A stretch of 64,000 bases of DNA from Hygrocybe punicea (lineage: Eukaryota > Basidiomycota > Agaricomycetes > Agaricales > Hygrophoraceae), in contig OY744468.1 of the NCBI GenBank assembly GCA_963556145.1, positions 6,510,001 through 6,574,000 on the forward strand, written 5' to 3'. The notes beneath the pieces are model-generated. The model saw only the letters and a program-made list of their open reading frames with translations. It was not told the DNA's origin and made no database searches. The translations under genes and the position numbers were made by a program. How positions within the stretch are numbered: position 1 is the stretch's first letter; each line of letters opens with the position of its first letter. Of the stretch, positions 46,038-57,937 are shown in pieces.

Positions 46038-47656
46038 TCACCAAGCAAACACAGCAACAATAGCGGCCAACGCGGCAACCGGGGCACCCACACCGGCGAT
46101 CTTCGATGAAGCACCACTGGTACTTGTGGCCTTGGCACCGCTGCTCGTAGCAGTAGAGTGAGAGGGGCCACTGGTGGAAGCGTGACCGCTGGCTGTTGTA
46201 GTCCCGCTCAACGAATTAGTCTCCTAAGAAGAGTATGTGTTGGGCCTGACTGTGTGGAGGTCATTCACGAGACAATGGCGTACCTGTGCGTATAGCTGCG
46301 CGCTCGTGTATGTCGTGCAGCTGGACGACGCAGGGACAGACGGTTGCCAAGGTAGAGTACTCCCTGGTGTGAGAGAAGCAGGTTGCGACCACGTGATTGC
46401 TGACGAGCGGTGAGATTAAAGAAAACAGTAATATCCAACAACTTACTCTGTCCGTTCGAAACATACTGCCCGGGTGGCATTTGCAGGTCCCCTTGACAGT
46501 CCGTGAAGTCGGTGGAAGTATACGCCTCCGAAGGCATGTTGTAAGTGCATCCGATCTGTATTATACACGGTCACGTGCCAGATGGAAGCAATACGATAAA
46601 CTCACCAAGTCGAAAATGCTAGAATAACATTCAGAGACAGAGTCATAAGCAATAAAGGGAACCTACTTTTGGCAATAATCGGGCGACGTTACGGAGTTGT
46701 CGCAGACTTTCATACAGAAAGCACCGGACCCAACAAAGCTGTAGATCTTGTGTTAATAAACATTGTAGCCGAAGGGATAATAACAAGACATGCTTGCTCC
46801 AATTTTCTCCTTGGGTTATGACACCCTTAGAGCTGGGAAGGTTGTTGGAAAAGACTAAGCCACCAAGAGGATTTCCAGCCTACGTAGTGAAGATTAGATT
46901 CAACAGTGCGACAAGGTATTGAGACAGCAGACGTACAAGGTCAGCGCCATGGGGATCCAGTTCTCCCTGAGGCAACAGGTTAAGCACAACACTATTTTCC
47001 GATTAAGAAAGAACCCACTCCATAGTCAGTGGAATCCAAGCCGATGCCGGTCTGGTCGAACTGTCCCGTGACTTGAATGTAGGCCGAGGTTCTCATAAAC
47101 TGGACACCTTTGAGAGTGCCAGCCGGAAGAACACGAGTGCCGTGCCCAGGTTTCGTGCAGTAGCTGGGTAGTTGTGATCAATGCTGGTTATAACATATAA
47201 GCAGACATGATACGCACGCAACGACTTGGGCTTCAACGTTGCCAATCTCACCGTTGGAAACGGGAGATCCCCACAAGCAAAAGTCTAATACCAAGGGTTA
47301 AAGTCGACGAAGGAAAAGAGAAACTTATAACGAGTCTCACCATCAATACTGTTAACGAACATGGTCTGACAAAGGGAATTAGGTCCCTCGGTAGTGCTGT
47401 TGCAGATGTTGTACCCCGACTGCGGTCCACGGCCAGAAGGGTAAGGACTAGATGGCCCAATTCATTACAAGGAAATAGCAATAAAAGACACCACGAACTT
47501 GACCTGGTACGGAACATTAGAGTACGTGTAATGATACTCGGTGAGGGGCAACGGGCTGTTAGTGGGTGTGGCTTGACGAGCTACATTGGTAGGGAAGAAA
47601 TCCTGCGCAAGTACTGAGGCGGCAAGAAGAAGAGAAAGAGAAAGAGTGGCAGCCAT
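46038..47656 (-). CDS. Secreted GPI-anchored glycoprotein, 'macrofage activating glycoprotein' family
   Basis: ATG 47656 opens a clear signal peptide (MAATLSLSLLLAASVLAQDF). About nine short exons follow. Readable blocks include LTEYHYTYSNVPYQV (about 47,530), GRGPQSGYNICNSTTEGP, KPGHGTRVLPAGTLKGVQFM, FDQTGIGLDSTDYGGELDPH, GADLAGNPLGGLVFSNNLPS and ENWSNFVGSGAFCMKVCD, with several cysteines. A Ser/Thr-rich stalk (TASGHASTSGPSHSTATSSG) ends in a hydrophobic GPI signal (GAPVAALAAIVAVFAW, TGA 46038-46040). The block order matches a basidiomycete surface family annotated as macrofage activating glycoprotein; its molecular role is not established. It would be an abundant wall or secreted protein. 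A TATA-like element lies about 65-75 bases upstream of the ATG. Confidence 0.85.
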
Positions 47657-47720
47657 AGTTGGCAATATTTTAAAGAACACGCAGAAATGAGACGATGGAA
47701 CGGGTAAAGAAATCTTCGGG

Positions 47721-47730
47721 AATTTTATAA
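47721..47730 (-). promoter_or_regulatory. TATA-like box of the surface glycoprotein gene
   Basis: On the minus strand TTATAAAATT lies about 65-75 bases before ATG 47656, a normal distance for a strongly expressed secreted protein. Farther upstream are CACGTG (about 47,774) and TGACTCA (47,815-47,821). Confidence 0.5.
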
Positions 47731-47829
47731 GGTGGCGGACTTTGAATTTAAAAAATAAACTCACCTCCGAGTCACGTGTCATGATCATTTCATGTCATGA
47801 ACTGCTATTACTTATGACTCAGAAGGAGA

Positions 47830-49857
47830 AAGGCAAGAATCACGAAGGCTCTCCTACACATGGAGATATGTCCAAGGGGTTTCATCTTTTTCATTGATTT
47901 ATTTTCCTCTCCATTTTGATTGCTTTGTTGTGTCACAACCCCCATCCATCCCTATTCCAACCATTCTTTATGGTTTCCCATTGGCCAAAGTAGACATGAC
48001 TGAAAGTAGAACTACCCACCCATGTACTATAAAATGGTCCCTGATGACCATACAAAAGAGAGATACCCCTAGTCCATGTTTTCTTACACTTAGAATCCCT
48101 TTTAATCCTTTTAGATAAGCTCACTGTGACGGCAAGTGTCAGTGTAGACTTGGATGAGGAATCTATGGTAAGGGTTGATCAGCTAGAAAGTGATCATAGG
48201 AGTGATAGGTTTTCTATAGAATTGTCATAGTCAATCCTGCCCAGATCCAGGGGTTCCAGAACAGAGAGGAAGTGTAGGAGAAAGGATAAAGAGGAATATA
48301 GAGGATATGAAGGGGGGACTAAACTATAGAACTGAGGTGTGACGATAAGTTGTGGTTAATCTTAAGATGCATTTTGTAGTGTAGAAGTACATCTTTTACT
48401 ATGAAGAATCCTGTGCTGTATACTATGTGTAAAGGCTGTAACTGATAGGGGTCAAGTGGAGAGAGAGACAGGAGTATATGCCTATGTACTAGGAAATGGG
48501 AAATGAAGATATATGATATACAGATATATATGTACTGATTCTGAGTTGTTAGGAACATCGCATGGTTGATAGGAAGAATTCTGGAGTTGGATCAAGAGTG
48601 GAATCAGTGGAAGAGAGCAGAATTGAGCAGAATTGATGATAAGTGAGCAGAAATGGATGGGAATGGAGTGGGACATGAAGAGGATATGGGTCCAGAGGGT
48701 CTGGAGCCTCTACATCACTGGGTCTGCTAGTCAGTTGTGTGGCTTAGAGTACACAGACACTTACAGGCTATGGTATAAGGGTTGACATCCTGAAGGACTA
48801 CCCATATAGGTTGCAGATGAAAGGGCAGAAGGGAATCTTGCACTTTTTGTGTAGGGTAATTGATTGTTCCCTCTGCACATGCAATAGCCCATGTTGCCTT
48901 GGCATCTGACAGTGTTTGGTACCCACAAAAAGATGACATTGAGTACCCTGAAGTTGCTGCTTGACAAGCCAGCCTAGCAATGGTTAGGTAAAGTTTTAGC
49001 ACATGGTTAGAGATTACAAGGTGTACCAGCTTAACATGAACCCAAACTGGTGACCACTGAACACCACAAACACCTGCAACTTACCTTTCTTGGTTGGGAA
49101 GGGGCTAGAGATTGACCTGGGATGAGGTGCTGTGGCCCACTACAATGGTGAGGGGTTCCCTTCTACCATGTCAGACAGTGAGGCCAGAGTCCATCAATGA
49201 AATGAGAGTGTCAACAGTTGCAGGATACGATGCTGTGTGGAGTTGGGTAAGGAGAAGAGCCAATGATTGATGAAGGACCTATTGAATTCTGACTACAGAA
49301 TTATGACTTAGAAGAGCAAAACTATGTGCTCAAATATTATGTAATCTGCATCAGTGAACTTGTCAATGCCTCCTCCTGCTTTGACTGCTCCTCCTGTGTT
49401 GATCCCTGCTCCTGCATTGATATCTGCACTCAACCAGAAGATGAGGACTTATGTTCACATTCCCACTCAAAACCATCCACTGCTGAGACAGCCTTGTGAA
49501 AGCTTGGGAAGGCCACTGCAGATTCCAAGCCAATCTCTTAAGTAACCACATTGATGAGTTCTTGCATGAATGTGAGGAGATGATTGAGGTCCTCTAAACA
49601 CAGCCAGAAGGTCATGTACATAAGGAAATGTATAGATCACAACACTCACTATGTCACACTGTGTGCACCCAACTTGGCCACCCCCATTGCACATTTCAAG
49701 GCTGTGGAAGTGAACAAAGGTTAGTTCACTAAACTCCTGACCTTGGTATGATATTCACCAGTTGGAATGGTAGATCTTCCAAAGGGGGAATTACAACTCA
49801 CGCCAGGGAAGTCATGTGTAAATAATTAGTGTTGTCAACATTCCTTCGATCCACGCA
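47830..49857. other. CpG-depleted repeat DNA, no gene
   Basis: No protein motif is recognisable. CpG is almost absent: I count 3 in 48,121-48,660. The base make-up resembles other old repeat remnants in the window. Scattered open frames are short and lack codon structure. Confidence 0.6.
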
Positions 49858-49956
49858 TATTACAGCCATTTGCAGTGAGCTTGACACTACCGTGGATTTT
49901 GAGTACTTTAGGAAATATGGACTTAGTCATTTTTTTGCCTCTCAGCCACATACCAT

Positions 49957-51246
49957 ATGGCCCGTAGTAAAAAGTGTTTGCACAAGCAGCCCAGCATAAT
50001 TGATAGTGACCTCGAGCACCCATTCTCTGCCAGCAATGACTCTGATTCTACTGAAGTACCATCCGAGACTGATAGCTCAGCCATGCCCACTCCATCTCTG
50101 ATAACACAGAAACGCAAAAATTTGTCGCATAAGGAAAAGCCTCCAACAAATGAGCCAGTACCAACATCTGTGAAGATCAACTACATCATTGCCGCATTCT
50201 CTGCCACTGAAATGAAGAAAGCTGTTTCAAAACGCCGTGGAAAAACAATCTCACTGCACCTCGATAGCAGTGAGCCTTGGAACACAGTCCAAGCTCAACT
50301 CTTCATCAAGATTGACTTATTGCTCAAGCCTCACAATCCAACCATTGACCTTATGAACTATGATGTCCTCTTTTCAATCCCATGCATTCTCAGCAAGCCC
50401 GGTGCGCCTCTTGCGGCTGAGGCTGATTATGCGATGCTCTTGGAGCGTATCTCCAAACTCAAGTCTCCCATCGTCAACATCAGCATTGAAGCAATTGCTG
50501 CAGGTAGTGATAAGGAGAATGAGGAGAATGAGGGGGACAAACCGAAGTCAAAGAAGAAAACTGCCCGCCGTGATCCCGTGACTCTCCCTGGAAACATCAA
50601 CATGACTATGACTGTCTGTTTACTGCAGGAACACTGGAAATGCATGCAGAAGACGGTGTCCTGTATGGGGACACATTGTTTTGTTGATGGGGAGGGAGTT
50701 CACTTGCCACTCAGCATCGAGAGGTTGGAGTGCTGGGCTTTCGCGATGGTACATTCTTTTTTTTTTCATTCAATCTGTATTCTGATCATTGTTCTCTAGC
50801 TTAAGGATGAAGATCAAGCCACACTTGAAAAGCCTCCCAACCATAACCTCTTCGACAACAGACCTACCAAGTTATCACCGCTCCTTCAGCGCCGGCTCGA
50901 TTCTCAGGCCAAAGCTAACCCAGCAATGCCTGTATTCAACCTCAACATCAGCAAAGAAGTTATGGATTTACTCTGCCCCACACCTGCACCTGCACCTGCA
51001 CCAGTTATCGCCGCTAACCTGATTCCGGGTCCCGCGCTTGTTCAACAAAATCAGTATGACCTACAATGCCCAACAATCCTGCAACCTGGCAGCAAAGCTG
51101 GCCCCGATATGACAATGATCAAATTCAGCCATCAGTACCAGCTCCACCAGGAAACTCAAGAGAAATTCACTCAGCATCGTTATGAGCATGCTCGGATGCT
51201 GCAATATTTGACTCAGGAGGAGTTGACGGTGATGGGCTTCCTTTGA
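49957..51246 (+). CDS. Accessory protein of the Tc1/mariner element, unknown function
   Basis: Two exons (49957-50748, 50800-51246; GTACAT...CTCTAG intron) encode 412 residues without interruption. ATG 49957 (MARSKKCLHKQPS) lies just inside the left TIR. The N-terminus is basic and Ser-rich. A conserved-looking block contains VKINYIIAAFSATEMKKAVS and PWNTVQAQLFIKIDLLLKP. Next come an acidic/basic linker (KENEENEGDKPKSKKKTARR), a Cys/His cluster (CMQKTVSCMGTHCF), LPLSIERLECWAFAM and a Pro-Ala repeat (PAPAPAP). The end is coiled-coil-like (HQETQEKFTQHRYEHARMLQ). I recall similar proteins in many Agaricomycetes, without a known role. The zinc-like cluster and basic region suggest nucleic-acid or transposase partnering; this is inference. 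Confidence 0.7.
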
Positions 51247-51432
51247 GGGGAGATTGCATCGGTTCGGGATGCTGTCGAGTGCTGGTCTCAGGCCCCCATT
51301 TAGTTTTTTTTAGCGTAGCATAGTTTTTAGCGTAGTTCATGTCACCCTGTGCAATCCAAGTCAACATTCATTTACATTTCATGCCAGCACTAAGTACAAT
51401 ACAATACAAGCAAAAAAAAGATGAAAATGGTG

Positions 51433-52447
51433 CTAAAAATACCTGGCATGCATGAAGTAGCCCTCCGCATCACTGCTCATAACTACATCCAATACCTCAT
51501 ACATGTCATACAAGATCCCATCCCCAGTTGTAGCCTGGTAATACTCCACATTTCTCCTGATAAAGTGCTTCACCTTTGAGAATGCCTCCTCAATGGGATT
51601 GAGATCAGGAGAATACGGTGGGACATATTCAATCCACACACCGAAATGGTCTGTGAGGGCAAGAATTTCATCATTGTGGTGGATCCTGGCATTGTCCAGA
51701 ACGAGGACGCTGAGGGGACCGGGATAGGTGCTGCATTTTGGCAACTGTAGCTTTGGATCAGGCTGCAGCTAGTCAAGAGAGTGGACCAACATACCAGTAT
51801 GTGTTCCAGCCAATGCAGAAGTGCTGCCTTCGTCAATGAGCCCTCTACGCATGTGGCAGACATGAAACCGTTGAGGGTAAGGCAGCTGACAGTTGATGTG
51901 CGATGCCCACGATAGAATGGTTGAGATTTTTGTGCGTGTCAGCCCTGTTTTGCTCGTCCACAACATCGACCTATGGTGTGCTATCCTTAGAAACTTCGTT
52001 GATGAACCCTAGTTCATCTGGGGTGTACTGTGCCATCCGCACAATGAACTCAGCATGACGGTCTTCATTTCGTTTGATTGCGATCTGCTGGAGCCGTTTG
52101 TGGCTGACACCAGCTTGGAGGAGTTCCTTGTGGATGGTGGTGTAGTGGACTGAAATGAAGTGATTGGTCTTCAAGAGATGTAGTAGCACGTCGAGAAAGA
52201 AGTTGGGATTCTGTTTGATGAGTTGGCAGAGGTACAGGATGTCATCAAAATTGAGAAGGTGAGTCGACGTGCGGTTCCTTATCTTGTTGGAGACAACATC
52301 ACCTGTCTCCCGCCAAAGCTTGAAGATATGGAAAAATGTACTCCACGACATGTTACAGCAGTTGAGAATGTCCTTGAGATCGAGTAGGGAGTGTTCGTGG
52401 AGGCAGATGGCTGCAATCTTGACATCGCGGCTGATCTTATGGTACAT
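51433..52447 (-). pseudogene. Tc1/mariner DDE transposase, degenerate
   Basis: ATG 52447 (MYHKISRDVKIAAICLHEHS) begins a helix-turn-helix region (LDLKDILNCCNMSWSTFFHI). A linker and the start of the catalytic domain follow (TPDELGFINEVSKD, about 52,000). After a broken stretch at 51,745-51,970 the frame resumes with LSVLVLDNARIHH (second Asp, about 51,690) and VPPYSPDLNPIEEAFSKVKH (third acidic region, about 51,600). The first catalytic position, normally Asp in a L-D-E context, reads Asn (F-I-N-E). The substitution plus frameshifts and stops between blocks mean it is inactive. Confidence 0.88.
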
Positions 52448-54889
52448 GTTGAGTGGCTGAGAGGCAAAAAAATGACTAAGTCCATATTTCCTAAAGTACT
52501 CAAAATCCACGGTAGTGTCAAGCTCGCTGCAAACGGCTGTAATACATCATAAACCATGTCATATCAGTCCATCTTAACTGCTCAGTATGAAATCCCTGAA
52601 GATGTTCCCAAGCTCAAGAGATCTTCAAATATGTGATACATTATACCCTCCTGCCTTCAACTCTCAGATGACATCCTTCAAGCTCATATGGACAGTGTCA
52701 ATGTCAACAAGCACAGATTTTCACACAGTATTGAAGACCAGAGTCAGGATGATATCTCAATGTGAAATTGACCTGCTCATGCTGTGGTGGACTCTCTAGA
52801 TTGTGCATTTGAATTTATTAATAGACTTGGCATACACATTCCTGATGAAGTTGACCATGACATTCGATCCAAGTTATCTATCCAATGAAGTGAACATAGT
52901 AAATGTGGTCCCAACAAGAAATACACCTGATGAATACGCATATATTAATGTCTCTGTGGTATAGCTCATGAAGAAGATCATTTTTTTCTATCATGAAGAG
53001 ACAGATTGGCTGGGAGAATGTTGCATGCATGATGTATGCAAAGTGATCACAACCCACGATGAAACTCATGTCAACAGTGCAAGACTTGAACATTTTACTA
53101 AATAGATATTGACATATATATACTAGCCAAAGATTGCTCATCATCAATGAAGTATCAGGGATGTTGGAGCATTCCCCTGCATGCAAGGAGCTCCAGGAGA
53201 TGGCCAAAAATCCCATAATCCCATTACACCCAGATCTATGAAACTACACACTGTCACTCCTTCAAGACCTCATGGTGCCAATAAGTCAAGTCCAAATCCT
53301 TTGCCGCACAGTGGGCAACCGAGTGATGGGGACCAACTGCTGGCAACACTCACCACTAGTTCACTCTTACTCAATATGAAACAACATCACTATATCACAT
53401 GCTGTCATGCAACAATGGTATTCCTTAACGATCAGATGCTGCACAGAGCCTGGACCTTTGGTTTCAAGCTGATGATCCAAAGCCACCTTTGACCCTGCTC
53501 ACATCTTTGTGCCTGTTTTACTGTCCACTTGAAGAAGGTGATCATGATCGATTTGTCTTAATTTTGTCAACTCCAAGGCAACAAGAGATGGCATGGAAAT
53601 ACAGGCAAAAAAAACAAATGCTTATGGACCTTTGGTGTTTGCTCTGCAAAACTGCTGGTCTTTATTCTGATGGCCATTGATGACTGCAATCCTGGGATCC
53701 TGGTGGCTTTTATCCTCTTCACAGCCCTGAAAGATGCAAAGGCAACACATGCCGTGTACAATGGCACAATTCTGATGGAGCTTCTTGGGAAGTTCAAACT
53801 ACATGTAGGATTGAAACAAGCAGGCAAAGCCTTTGATATGATGGTTGGCAACACTGATTATGACTCCCAGGAGTGAAAGGCACTCCAAGAAAACTGGCCA
53901 TCAGTTTTCCTTATTCTTTGCTTGTTTCACACATGGCAATCTTGGTGTAACGGATGTGGTTGATACCTCAGGATAGTTCCAAAAGGACAAGATCATCAAG
54001 AGGTTCAGCAGTGCCTTGAAAATTTTCTGATGCATCTGCTCTAAGAGATCACTGAATACACACTAGCCATCCTGGTATATAATGACGGGGTGGCCTATTT
54101 TCGCTCGCATGGCAACTCTTGCAACACCCACAATGAAAAAAACAGTTGAAGGGTGGACTAGCATTTTTCACCTATCTCCAGCCTTATCTCACACTTCATA
54201 GTTTCTGTATGTCCTGGTCAAAAGCTGGAGTGATTCAAGCTGCACACTGCCTTGGTGTCCCACCCAAAAAGGTTGCAAGAACAACCAACCACCTAGAATC
54301 TTTCAATGGCTGAATCAAGGGCAAATATTATGCCTCTTACTTGTATTCAGAATGACTGCCTCACATTGACACATGGATTCTCACCATGATCACAAAAGTT
54401 ATGCCAGATTTTTTCAATGAGTACAATGAATGCAATGCTCAAACCATCTATTTATCTGAAATGTGTTATTGTATTCCAAAACAAGTGTCAGATCCTCCTG
54501 CCATCAGTCTTTTTCATTTGGTATCAAAACAAATCATTCCAGATGCCAGCACCATTGTTTCTGAACTCACAGACCAAGTTGAAGAGGATTTGCTCCACCA
54601 GCTTGTCAAGGATGATGAGGATGATGCATGCAGCGAGGAGCCTGAAGTCTCAGTGCTTAAACTAGATGATGTGAAGCTACTTGAGGGACAGGTTGACATG
54701 ATAATTGAACTAGGGGTAGTGGATGACCATGCGAAGAAAGCAGTGCAAGGGAATAGCACAGCGGCCACAGGAATCCCTGCCCCACTACGGCACGCTCTAC
54801 CGTGCAGCAAGGCGGCAGCGGCAGGGACATTCTTGAGCAAACTAAAGAAGCGAGCGGATAGGGAATGGCACCAGTCCCCAAGGTACCGG

Positions 54890-55047
54890 TGGAGTGGTAC
54901 CAAGGTACCACTCCGGGGGCTCACGCAGGACTCGAGGGAAAGGTCAACTGGATAGGAAGGATGGACTGACTACTACATCTGGAAGGCTACTAACTAGGTC
55001 AAACCGTGGGAACCTGATCACGTGACTGACCAGGCACAACTACTACA
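54890..55047 (-). repeat. LTR of copy 2 (3' LTR in element orientation)
   Basis: 158 bp, related to the LTRs of copy 1 but clearly diverged. Carries CACGTG at 55019-55024 in the equivalent place. Differs from 57389-57546 at a few positions near its start and in GGTCAACTGG/GGTCGACTGG. Confidence 0.88.
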
Positions 55048-55063
55048 AGTGCCCCTCCTCCTC

Positions 55064-55085
55064 ATGGTGACGTCCTCGTCACCAT
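55064..55085. other. Hairpin next to the LTR, copy 2
   Basis: ATGGTGACG and CGTCACCAT form a 9-bp stem with a TCCT loop. It lies at the same distance from the LTR as the copy 1 hairpin and differs from it by two compensatory base-pair changes (A-T to G-C and C-G to T-A). Confidence 0.65.
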
Positions 55086-57388
55086 ACCGCTACTAAAAGA
55101 AAACAAAAAGCAAAACAAAACTGACCAAGAAAAAAAAACTCTCCAGTCACGACTCCCAGTCCCTCACGATGCCCCGGGCCTTATACGTGAGGCGGGACCA
55201 TATCGTCCATCGAAGATCGGTGGTGGCAGATGACCAAACTAGACTCTCTCTCAGCTCTCCAAAACTCCTCAGTCACGACTCCCAGTCCTCCATCTCATGG
55301 AGCGGGACCATATCGTCCATCGAAAACGGTGGTGGTAGATGACCAAACTGATCCATAATCGTAGCGCAGGTTCTTGGTTCTCGTATCGCAGGTTCTCGGT
55401 TCTCGTATCGCAAGTTCTCAGTTCTCTCGGTTCTCGTATCACAGGTTCTTGGTTCGCAGTTCTCGGTCGGTGCTTGTTTGGTCCTGGTGACTTGTTGGGT
55501 AACTCGGTTGGGTAGCATCTGGTATCCAGGTGACAGATCAAGGGCATAGAAAAATAATGAAACTGAATTGTGGGGGAAACAGAGACAGAGACAGGGGAAA
55601 CGAGGGAAAGGAAATTGAGGGAAAGGAAATAGAGAGGAAGGAAACAGAGAGGAAAGGAACCGAGGACAGGAAACAGAGAAGGAAATAGTGGGGAAAGCTA
55701 TGTACTTGGGCGCTAGAGCTGGCGCCGGCGTCGAGGGATCTCTTCGCGTGGGCTCTGGGAAACGGTCGCGAGGGGTCGCGAGGGCCAGGGAACGAGGCTG
55801 GGGGTCCTAACGAACGTGCGCGAGTGGGGTGGGGTTGCCGGGGTTGTGGGGTGACGCGAGACGGCGTTTGGGTTCCGGACGTGGTGGGAACGGCTCGTTC
55901 GGGGTGTTGGTGGGACGCAGGGTGCACTGGAGTGGTTAACGGGTCGGCCGCGGGCTTGACGAGTGGGCATGGGGCCGCGTAAGTCGACGCAATGGGGAGC
56001 GTGGTGTTGGTCCACCAAAGATGGCGGTGTGGCTCGCTTGAGACAGCGTGGGGCGGTCTCGTTTGGGGTAACGGAGCGCAACGGGGGGCTCTGGCGTGTG
56101 GAACGTGGGTGCCGGGGGTTGGGTGAACGCGGGTGGAGCTTGGTTACACGAAGAAACGGGGTCGAAAGTGATGACGTGGCACGGTGCGTGTTGGGCGTTG
56201 GGTGGGTATGAAACGCCAGGAACGGCTTGTTCGGGGTGACGACGGTGAACGGGGGGCCTCTAGGGAGTCGGACGAGGGTCCGGAGCTCAAACGAATGCCC
56301 TTTGAGCTGGGGTACACGAAAGAACGGGGGTCCAACGGGGAAGACGTGGAAGATCCGTGGTGTGACCAAAAACGGCGTTGGGGGCTCGTTTGGGGCGTTA
56401 ACGAGACACAGGGTGCTCTGGGGGGTGGGCCGCGAGTTTGGTGAGTTGGTCTGGGGCCGGTTGTGCTGGCGGAATGGGGCCGCACGATGGTGACGTGGCG
56501 CGTGGCTCGGGTGTCCGGAAACGACGGTGGGGGTTCGTTTGGCGCAATGGAGGGGGACGGGGGGTCCTGGCCGGTGGAACGAGGGCACGGGAGGTCGAAT
56601 GGGTCCGTGTGATGCTGGGGTACACGAAAGAACGGGGGTCCAACGGGGGGGCGCGACGGATCCGTGGTGTGGCCAAAAAGGTCTGCGACCGTGAATTCGG
56701 GGTGGCGTAGGCGAGCGCGGAGCTCCAGTACGTCGAACGAGGGTCCGTGGGGTTGGATGAGCGTGGGTTGGGGTGGGCATCCACGGGAGACGGTGTCGCG
56801 GAATGCTGATGTGGGAGTTCGCTGGGATGTCCATAGAGCGGCGGGGCTCGTTTGGGGCGACGAATGGGAACGGGGGGTTCTGGCTAGCGGAACGAGTGTG
56901 CGGGGAGTCGAATGGGTCCGTGTAAGGGTGGGGGTGACGAGAAACGGGGTCCGTGCGGCGGCGCTGCGATTTTCATTGGGTTGTCCTAAACTCGCAGTAG
57001 CGGGCTACGTGGGATCCTGATGGGGAACGCGGGGCTCCGGAACGTCGAACGAAGTTGCGGGGGGTTGTCTGGACATGGCTGGGTCTAAAGAAAGTGGAAA
57101 TTCGGGGGGTCGAAAAAAGTGACGTGGCCTGCCGCTTGGGTGCTGAGAAGGGTCGCGGGCGTGTTTTTTGGGTCAACGGGGGGCGACGCGGGGCCCTATT
57201 GGGTTGAACATGTGCACCGGGGGGTAATTTGAGTGTTGTACGGCCGTGAGTGAAGAGAAAATGCGCGGTTGCGCAGCAGTGGGTGGTGAGGCCGAAAAAA
57301 GGTCGTCTCGCGAGAAAGTCGTAAGGAGTGGGAACCCGAGAGAAAAAAGAGAGAGGCGTGGAGTCGAAGAACACTCTCATCACCACGT

Positions 57389-57546
57389 TGGAGTGGTACC
57401 GAGGTACCACTCCGGGGGCTCACGCAGGACTCGAGGGAAAGGTCGACTGGATAGGAAGGATGGACTGACTACTACATCTGGAAGGCTACTAACTAGGTCA
57501 AACCGTGGGAACCTGATCACGTGACTGACCAGGCACAACTACTACA
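57389..57546 (-). repeat. LTR of copy 2 (5' LTR in element orientation)
   Basis: 158-bp partner of 54890-55047. On the minus strand it is followed by a 3-base spacer and the candidate primer site TGGTGATGAGAG. Confidence 0.88.
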
Positions 57547-57550
57547 CCGG

Positions 57551-57937
57551 CGACTCCTGGAGATCGACCCGAGCTTCACGCAGTCCACATATCAGAAAGT
57601 GACCCGATCCCTGCCCAAGAAACACCTCGCGATCCTCACGCAGCTGCGCACGGGCCACATAGGACTCAACCACCACCTGCACAAGATCAACCGCGCTGAA
57701 ACCCCCACCTGCCCATGCTGTCGTCGTCACCATGAGACGGTCACCCACTTCCTCCTGTTCTGCCCAGCTCATGATCATGCATGCCAGAGACTACGCCGGA
57801 TGGCGGGGCGCGACGCAGGATACGTGAAAAAGCTGCTGTGCACCCCGAAACACCTCCCACCGCTTTTCTGCTACATCAATGACACACAACGACTCCGGCA
57901 AGCATTTGGAAATGTCCCCGACATCGCATACGAATGA
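57551..57937 (+). pseudogene. C-terminal end of a LINE reverse-transcriptase ORF2
   Basis: Continues the frame left at 54889 (KKRADREWHQSPRYR then RLLEIDPSFTQSTYQKV). It shows LAILTQLRTGHIGLNHHLHK and a C-x2-C-x8-H-x4-C knuckle (CPCCRR ... HFLLFC) typical of the ORF2 end, finishing at TGA 57935-57937 (NVPDIAYE). Polymerase and endonuclease domains are absent through 5' truncation. CpG content is normal, so this insertion is much younger than its host gene. Confidence 0.85.

Larger units (their letters stand above)
49860..52542. mobile_element. Tc1/mariner element with an additional gene
   Basis: 90-bp terminal inverted repeats (49860-49949 and 52453-52542; two mismatches seen) start TTACAGCC(A/G)TTTGCAG and are flanked by TA on both sides (49858-49859, 52543-52544), the Tc1/mariner target. 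Inside, a minus-strand DDE transposase (51433-52447) and a plus-strand unrelated gene (49957-51246) converge. The transposase is broken, so this copy cannot move by itself. Confidence 0.93.
54890..57546 (-). mobile_element. LTR element without coding capacity (TRIM-like), copy 2
   Basis: 158-bp direct repeats at 54890-55047 and 57389-57546 bound a 2.3 kb GC-rich interior, with a 4-bp duplication CCGG at 54886-54889 and 57547-57550. As in copy 1, minus-strand reading gives TGTAGTAGT...CCACTCCA ends, TGGTGATGAGAG three bases inside the upstream LTR (57374-57385) and a GAGGAGGAGGGGCACT tract before the downstream LTR (55048-55063). The interior has degenerate internal repeats (ACGAAAGAACGGGGGTCCAA recurs near 56,317 and 56,620). 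A long Pro/Arg/His-rich frame (55713-56834) looks compositional. There are no retroviral-type domains. It is inserted in the LINE. Confidence 0.85.

Noticed and set aside
55713..56834. 373-codon Pro/Arg/His-rich frame in LTR element copy 2
   Set aside because: Overlapping frames on both strands have similar length, and internal DNA repeats explain the peptide repeats.
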